Below, in pieces: positions 58,125 through 64,000 of a DNA stretch of 64,000 nucleotides; position 1 is the stretch's first letter; every line of letters begins with the position of its first letter. Source of the DNA: Polytrichum commune (lineage: Eukaryota; Streptophyta; Polytrichopsida; Polytrichales; Polytrichaceae); assembly GCA_950295325.1 (NCBI GenBank), contig OX485804.1, positions 36,754,429 through 36,818,428 on the forward strand, written 5' to 3'. The position numbers were made by a program, and so were the translations under genes. The notes below the pieces were generated by a model. That model saw only the letters and a program-made list of their open reading frames with translations. It made no database searches and was not told the DNA's origin.

Positions 58125-58224
58125 ATAAGACTATCAAAGTTGGATCTCGAAAGGAGGGTTGTACAATGATGATGGGTACTCGAGGTTATCTTGGATTAGA
58201 AGCTGCAAAGGGGAGTTGTTCTAA

Positions 58225-58480
58225 GGGCTAGTTCACACAAGGTCCAAGCCACCTGAGGTCAATCTGTGCAATCTCAACCATTAATAGCATGAAAGTTGGG
58301 ATTTACCACTTCACACAGGGTCCCAAGTCCTAAGTCCCAAGTCACTTGAAGTCAATCCGTGCAATCTCAACCATTGATAGCATGGAAGTTGGGAGTTACC
58401 GTCCCAAGTCTTAACTCCCAAGGATGACATGGATGTCTACATAGCAACATTTTTTAGAGGTGAGTCTTGGTATTTGTATT
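58225..58480. mobile_element. Truncated Harbinger-like MITE
   Basis: Starts TAAGGGCTAGTTCACACAAGG like the other family members but lacks the matching right end, being cut where unit B begins. Confidence 0.5.
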
Positions 58481-59311
58481 GATCTTTAGTGTCACCAATA
58501 CTAATTGTCTTGCTCAATACTAATTGTAAACCGTGGTGTAGTGTCACCAACACTAAATGTTAACCCAACAGTATTTGTCATTCCTTGTTAATTTTGGGGG
58601 GGATTATAAATTTACAGTGTTGCAAACACTGTCATTTACCAAGTGTTTTTTCATCCAAATTACAATCATCCATGACACTACTTCATCACAAGTTGCTGAC
58701 AAGAGAAGGTAGGGTTTTTGCCAACATATGAACTCATCCATCATCCATGACAATATTTGTTCACTCATTCATAAGAGGTGTCATCCGAAAAGTTGCCATA
58801 GTGACATGAAATGCTATACGACACTAAATATCATATTTGGTGGAGTAAGGCTCTTGTGTAGGAAGGAAACCGGAACAAATGCAGATCGATCATCATGAGT
58901 ATGTTTGCCCTTCAAAGCTTCCATATAAGCTTATATGAGTGAATGATCATCTAGAAGAGGGTTTTAAGTGTCAATCTTAAAGTCAATTTGTACGGAAAGG
59001 TACTACCTGACTCTTTTCAACATGAAAAAGCATGTGACAAAGGACCTCATCAAATTGAAATGTATTCAGGCTTTTAATGTCGATGTTATTTGTGTGCCCA
59101 TTCCAAATATAAGACTATCAAAGTTGGGCTGGGGTAAAACAACCCGTACGTTGGTTTCTTGGAGGCAAGTATGTAGGCATCCAACAAGGAACGAGTGTAT
59201 GGGTTGGTTCGTCCAAATCATCAAATTTGGATCTTGAAAGGAGGGATGTACAAAGATGATGGGTTCTTGAGGTTATCTTGGATTAGAAGCTACAAAGGGG
59301 AGTTATTTTAA

Positions 59312-59697
59312 GGGTCGGTTCACACAGATCCCAAGTCACTTTAATTAGGTCAATCCGTGCAATCTCAACCATTGATAACATGGAAGTTGGGAGTTACCAC
59401 TTCACAGAGGCTCCCAAGTCTTAACTCCCAAGCATGACATGGATGCCTACATGGCAACACTTTTTGGAGGTGAGTGTTGGTATTTGTATTGAGAGTCGGG
59501 TCGAGCAAAAAGCTAGACCCAACTCTCAACACAAGTCCCGCATAGAATTTTACATAATATCATCAAGATACGTCTTTAATGAATATAAACCATATTTCAA
59601 TACTTTCTTGAGGCTCCAGAGGTGGGACTTTGCCTCCATGTTGGGACTTGCTAACATGAGTGAGACCTGGGACTTGGGACCCCATGTGAACCGGCCA
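59312..59697. mobile_element. Harbinger-like MITE, divergent copy
   Basis: Left TAAGGGTCGGTTCACACAGATCCCAAGTC matches the inverse of ACTTGGGACCCCATGTGAACCGGCC at the right end. Related to the TAAGGGCC..TTCACACA family at 27002 and 28745. Confidence 0.6.
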
Positions 59698-59700
59698 TTG

Positions 59701-60179
59701 GATCAAACAGTTAGCAAATGGAAGAGCATGTTCACAAAGTTGTCAATAAACAACCCACACCAACACAATCCCACTTTAACAGCCCTCCAACTCCCACCAA
59801 CCCGTTCCCCACAAACCAACGTCCGGAGAGATTTTTGGGCATAGTCGGTTGAGATCCTAGTGTTTCCAAGTCCAACCGGTTTACATGTTGACATCTTTCG
59901 GTTTTTCTATATTAAAGTTGAGGTATATTCTTCATATTTCTCTAAAGTGATTGGTAATTTTCCTGAAGTCTTGAGCTTCAACCGGTTCATCTGTTCTCCA
60001 CATTCATTGCCACAAACACAATGAAGCCCTCCCCTGCCCCCGCAATAATAAGCTTGGGGCACAAAATCAAGGCAATTTTCTGGGCACAAAATCAACACAT
60101 GCACCTCAGTATTCGTGCATGTCCCCGTTTCTTGGCCGAATCTACTTGGATTTAGGGGCCAACCATGGGCTTGCCACCT
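59701..60179. other. Non-coding stretch, nothing recognised
   Basis: The segment around 59830-59905 (CGGAGAGATTTTTGG..TTTCCAAGTCCAACCGGTTTACATGTTGACATC) resembles 27958-28030, another dispersed repeat. Confidence 0.5.
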
Positions 60180-60870
60180 AGGAGGTGGATTCTACATTGG
60201 AAGCTAAAATGACGTGTGTGGGTAACTATGGAATAGAACCCCTATATACGAGAGATATTTATGGATAAGAAGAACGGATATGTATTAATGGTAGGTTAGA
60301 AAATGAATTTCATGTATTAATACTAAGCTTTTCAATTTGAAGTGAGAAATGCCTTCACTACATACACAAAATACAAATTATGATATAAATAGGCCTTTGT
60401 TACATACACAATGTACTTTCACTTTCCATTCAGAATGCCACTGAACATTTTTCATCTAGGGGATGTAACTCTGACATCAAATCACATGTCATTGAGGTTA
60501 ACGCAACAATAACATCGGTTGAAAAGGTAAATTAGATGAAACTAGCACATTTATTGCCAATTTTTTCTTTGAATCTCAGGTCCCCTTTTTGTGCATCTAC
60601 CTTTACTTCAAAAAAATCAAGAGCCTTTGAAATATGCACACTAGAAGCAGAAAAAACGATATCTTTTTCCTATGTATACCATATACCCTAATACCTCAAT
60701 AATAGTCCCTCGTAGACTCATGTTAGTCCATATGTGGTATGAAGAGTCCACCCCTAAGGAACCATAGCACCAACAACCATGAGTCCAACGGCCAGTGTGG
60801 TAACCACAGTAGCAACTGTAGCATTTGGTGTTGCTCATACAACAACAACAACAACAACAACAACAAAGCT
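60180..60870. repeat. Direct relative of the 35.5-36.1 kb repeat, plus CAA microsatellite
   Basis: 60180-60745 aligns with 35505-36030 (GCCTTCACTACATACACAAAAT, AGGCCTTTGTTACATACAC). At the point where the 36-kb copy has 12 C, this copy has only short C runs. A pure ACA/CAA run lies at about 60838-60866. Confidence 0.7.
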
Positions 60871-61490
60871 CTCGTGGTTCAAGTTTGGATATGACTTCAA
60901 GTTTGTTCATTAGATTAAATTAAGGGTTAGTTTGTGGTTGATCATTGTGACCAGCAGAACCAAAGACATGTACCCAAAGATGTGCCAATTTGTGCACAAG
61001 TCATACAAAACTTATCATCTTTGCAGAAGAAAATTGAACCCTTTGCCTTCACTTTTTGGATGATTCCTTCCCTGTGTTTTGATGTTTGTGAGTGCAGAAC
61101 GCTTGTTTAGAGTCCCCCAAGGACTGTTTACATTGAGTTCAGTTTATTTCGTCAAATGTATACATTGTTTGCAAAATTAGTCCCCCCCCCCCCCCCAACT
61201 TTTGATTGCGAGTTGGTTTTGTGCATACGATACCTTCCATGTTTAGTAGGTTTCCAGTCCATGCTTGGAGGTAGGTAATGTGGAGGCTGACATGTCAAGT
61301 GCTAGAATGAGTTTAACCCTCAATGAACTAAAATAGATTGCTCTCCATTCAAATTTAAACACTACCTCCAAGCATGCACAAGTGGAAACTTAAGCATTGA
61401 TATTGTATGCAAAACAACGAATGGAAAGTAATATTGGACCGTTGCCAAAAACTGGTCCCATTGACTTCAAGGATAACTCTATTTTGGCAA
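60871..61490. other. Non-coding stretch with 15-base poly-C tract
   Basis: No gene recognised; poly-C at 61182-61196. Confidence 0.5.
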
Positions 61491-61494
61491 CTTT

Positions 61495-61880
61495 GCAAGG
61501 ATGATTACACAATAGTTGGATGCAAGGTCACTTACAACTTCAAAGCCTTTAACAGCATAAACTGCATTCACATTGAAACATTTTCTTTGTTGTATCTTTC
61601 TTTTCTTCATTTCTTTATTGTACCTCTTGGTATAAGCAGTGGAGTGGGAACCAGGAGTCCGTACTTATATATTCAACTTCACATCAGCTTCTGTACAAAC
61701 GTATTGTATTTAATCCAATCATCCCGACCGAACACCTTCAAAGCTCCATTCGCCAGTTTCACAATCTCAAACTTATAATCCTTCCCATGAGGACTTGAAG
61801 AGGCCCTCTTTGGACAAACAAATCAAGAGCCTTGTATTCTCCTACACATTCATAGCAATGTAAGTTAGTTTCAAGTAATG
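61495..61880 (-). repeat. Copy of the dispersed repeat shared with 49590-49925
   Basis: Same block order as 49590-49925. Minus-strand 61800-61670 preserves the longest readable frame (KLANGALKVFGRDDWIKYN), then stops. Confidence 0.6.
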
Positions 61881-61959
61881 ACAGTTAACTTGATCTAATT
61901 GGTGACGAGCCATAACTCACATAAAGTTCGATTCATTTGGTGACAAATGAAAAAATGAT

Positions 61960-62320
61960 CCTAGATTTTGAAGCAACACCGTAAGAGCTCTGAAGACTTC
62001 AAACTTGTGAGAGCAAAACCTAACATGAGTGCAGATAGCACAGACTACATTATGATCTACAACTTATCCTTAAATTCAAGTGTACCACACATCCATTCAC
62101 AAGGCCTCCAAATTTGACCAATGTCAGAACAACCAGTCAAGGATGAATGTGCTACAGACCCAAAAGCTAGGTGATGACAGCAAAAAAAAAAAATTAAATG
62201 ATCCTGAATTTTGCAGGAATATGGTAAAGCTGTGAATTGGTTCCACACTTGAGAGCGAAACCTGAGAAGAGTACAGATAGCACAGACTACACCATGCTGC
62301 CCAGACCCAAAGTCTGCAAC
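61960..62320. repeat. Two copies of a ~110-bp repeat (third at 63860)
   Basis: About 61962-62055 and 62198-62310 share GATCCT.(A/G)ATTTTG, GAGAGC(A/G)AAACCT and AGATAGCACAGACTACA. A third copy at 63860-63985 lies on the other side of the ARM pseudogene. Confidence 0.75.
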
Positions 62321-62599
62321 TTCATATTCTAGTGATTAGAAAATCAACCCATCCACCTCTCAACAACTCGAAACTTCAGTCCAGGAAATCTCATCTTAAT
62401 TTGATGGAGGAGCTCTTCAGATGAAAAGCATTCAGTAGATTATCAGAACAACAAACCCTCGAATTAGGATGAAAATTGTTCGTCTACCCTCTCTTATTGG
62501 AACCATAACAATATTTCAAGTAGCAGAATTTTATGTACAAGGTCTCTAATACATACCTGGACCAAAAGACTGCACCAAGGGTGTCTCTGTTCCAGCACT

Positions 62600-62977
62600 C
62601 GCAAGGTTGAAAAACAAAATAGTTCCATGGCCCTTGCAAATTGCAGAACAGCAGCCAAAGTGCACAATCAAAGACCTCTGCTCCCTAAGTCTGGATTCTT
62701 CTTGCAAAACATGTAGAAATATGGGAACTGCACCAGCTTTAATAAGTTACCCCTTGTTGATGGAAGCAAACGACAAATGGTACAGAGCCATGGAAGCATC
62801 TCCCTGCACTCCTGGAGATCCTCCCGCAACACGTGAATGAGGAATGGCACCAAAACCACCAATGGTCCTTTTGTTATCAGTATTCAACGCACACGCTGCG
62901 CGCTCCTCAGATGCGTCCGATTGACTCTTCAGAAGATCTATGAGGGCAGGGAGAAGACACAACAAAGCTTTTGCCAA
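62600..62977 (-). pseudogene. ARM-repeat fragment of a U-box E3-ligase-like protein
   Basis: Minus-strand reading gives ALIDLLKSQSDASEERAACALN, TDNKRTIGGFGAIPH and GDASMALYHLSFASINKG, consecutive armadillo repeats like those of plant U-box (PUB38-41 type) proteins. Defects are a gap of about four residues after CALN compared with the usual CALNLALD.DNK spacing, a damaged stretch after AIPH, and an in-frame TAA after NKG (about 62744). KAGAVPIF-like sequence continues beyond it. A pseudogene piece, since the U-box and the remaining repeats are missing. Confidence 0.7.
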
Positions 62978-63345
62978 TCTCTTGAGTCACTTTCTTCGAA
63001 AGTGGTCTCCAAATCAAAGAACCCTTTCTTTATAATTCCTGCACCAGTAACTTTATAGGTTTGACTACCACCTTGCCGTCTTTCCCCAGGTTGCAGGTGG
63101 GTGCGTGACCTTCGTACAATCAGGAACCCGCATGAAGAATCCAAATATGTTTATTCTACAGACCGGGCTGTCAGATCTGTTGAGAAAAGAAAAGTAAGGT
63201 GTACAAAGACAGGCCGGATTGACATGTAGGGAGAGCTTCACACAAGAACAGAAGCCCAACAGGAACAGATCCAGGAGTATATTCGAAATCCCTCTTCCAT
63301 TGGATCTTGTTGCCAGCGAAGGTGGTGGAATCAAAAAGAGATGTC

Positions 63346-63716
63346 ATTCAAAACTGTGCAGATTCTGATTTGGAGGCGGTCTCGCTACCTGCCCTGTTGG
63401 TGTTGTTCATATGTACACCCCTGGTGCCCCTGCGGTATAGGGCACGTGCATACAACGCCTCACCTTCCCCACTGTCCTGGTTCGGGGACTCTGTCAGAAT
63501 CCTGAGCAGGGAGGTTGCCTTCTCCCTCGCCCTTTGGCTGCCAGTTTCCTGGAGGGCAACTAGTGGCTCTACGGCACCTCGTTGCAGAGCCTGCATCTTG
63601 AATCGCAGATTGTTATGTGACAGCTGGAGAAGAGCAGCCGCAGCGTGCTCTCGCACAGCTCCCCAATCATCCCCTCCTCTGTTTGTGGATTCTTTGTCAT
63701 CTACACAATCCATCAT
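63346..63716 (-). pseudogene. C-terminal ARM fragment of the same protein type
   Basis: Reads REHAAAALLQLSHNNLRFKM, GAVEPLVALQETGSQRAREK and a C-terminal tail ending KSESAQF with stop at 63346-63348. In related proteins this part follows the repeats found at 62977-62600. Here it lies upstream of them on the same strand, so the order is reversed relative to the intact gene, or there are two partial copies. The sequence upstream (63716-63800) does not continue the protein. 63345-62980 shows no further recognisable repeat. Confidence 0.65.
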
Positions 63717-63859
63717 TCACAACTTATTTTTACATTCCAAGCTGCCACACCTCCATCCTCGAGCTTTTCCAACTCAACCTCTATAGCAACAACCGCTCAA
63801 GAATGAACTTGTAATAATGCAAACCCACAAGCTAAAGCTTGAGCACAAATGAAGAATCC

Positions 63860-64000
63860 GATCCTATATTTTCAGGACCACAGTGGCATCTGTGAATTTG
63901 TTTCACATTTGTGAGAGCAAACCTGAGATGAGTGCAGATAGCAAGGACTACACTATGATGCACATGCCTTATTCTACATCCACTCTCAAGGTCTACAAAC
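63860..64000. repeat. Third copy of the ~110-bp repeat flanking the ARM pseudogene
   Basis: GTTTCACATTTGTGAGAGCAAACCTGAGATGAGTGCAGATAG-type core shared with 61962-62055 and 62198-62310. Confidence 0.75.

Larger units (their letters stand above)
57030..59700 (+). repeat. Tandem duplication of a repeat-plus-MITE unit
   Basis: Unit A (57030-58484) and unit B (58485-59700) share the same order: R1 block (CTAATTGTCTTGCTCAATA.. to ..GTGTGCCCATTCCA), a GAAAGGAGGG.TGTACAA spacer, and a MITE beginning AAGGGC/AAGGGTC. Unit A has an extra 473-bp insertion (57652-58124), and unit B an extra 100 bp or so near 59130-59225. Confidence 0.85.

Noticed and set aside
63307-63786. 159-aa plus-strand ORF
   Set aside because: Antisense to the ARM-repeat pseudogene block, which has clear family resemblance on the minus strand.

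Overview
This is a gene-poor, repeat-rich, AT-rich stretch of a land-plant nuclear genome. The evidence is GT-AG introns, one intact six-exon gene for a plant-type ACT-domain (ACR9/ACR10-like) protein, a U-box/ARM-type pseudogene, and an Athila-like Ty3/gypsy retrotransposon primed by a tRNA-Asp-type PBS. The Plavaka and pogo/Tigger-type transposase remnants fit a large-genome, possibly non-flowering plant (fern, lycophyte, bryophyte or gymnosperm), but I cannot fix the lineage from sequence alone.

Layout. (1) About 1.8-24.6 kb is a nest. A decayed Plavaka-type DNA transposon carries a multi-exon transposase on the minus strand (20.8 to 19.4 kb, continuing 4.6 to 2.2 kb). A second, divergently transcribed multi-exon gene lies at 21.8-23.5 kb on the plus strand. 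A very young 14.8-kb Athila-like LTR element (4592-19382, TSD GTACA) sits inside a transposase exon. Its LTRs differ only in the length of a GA microsatellite, yet its coding region carries a stop codon between RNase H and integrase and broken 5' ORFs. It encodes an extra 955-aa coiled-coil protein after integrase. (2) About 25-34.5 kb holds microsatellites, a decayed minisatellite, two Harbinger-like MITEs with TAA duplications, a Tigger-type remnant, a second MITE family, a pogo-like transposase fragment, a tRNA-derived SINE-like piece and a 299-bp tandem duplication. (3) 38203-40271 is a solo LTR of a distant relative of the young element, with a perfect CCACT target duplication. (4) 41.7-43.3 kb is a 17-copy, 96-bp satellite array with no length variation, lying just upstream of a GC-rich leader region and the ACR9-like gene (CDS 45177-47911, 414 aa). 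(5) 48-64 kb is mostly dispersed and duplicated repeats, a Ty1/copia remnant, an unidentified minus-strand gene fragment, a tandem duplication with a precise MITE insertion/empty-site pair, and rearranged U-box/ARM pseudogene pieces.

Only the ACR9-like gene looks like a working host gene. The rest records successive transposon activity, with the Athila-like element as the latest event. The most unusual signals are the repeated CTATAG-centred imperfect palindromes concentrated in the LTRs and 3' third of the Athila-like element (with a related CTAT motif in the solo LTR), the four exact GGCTATAATC decamers leading into its extra ORF, and the two-gene divergent layout of the plant Plavaka element.
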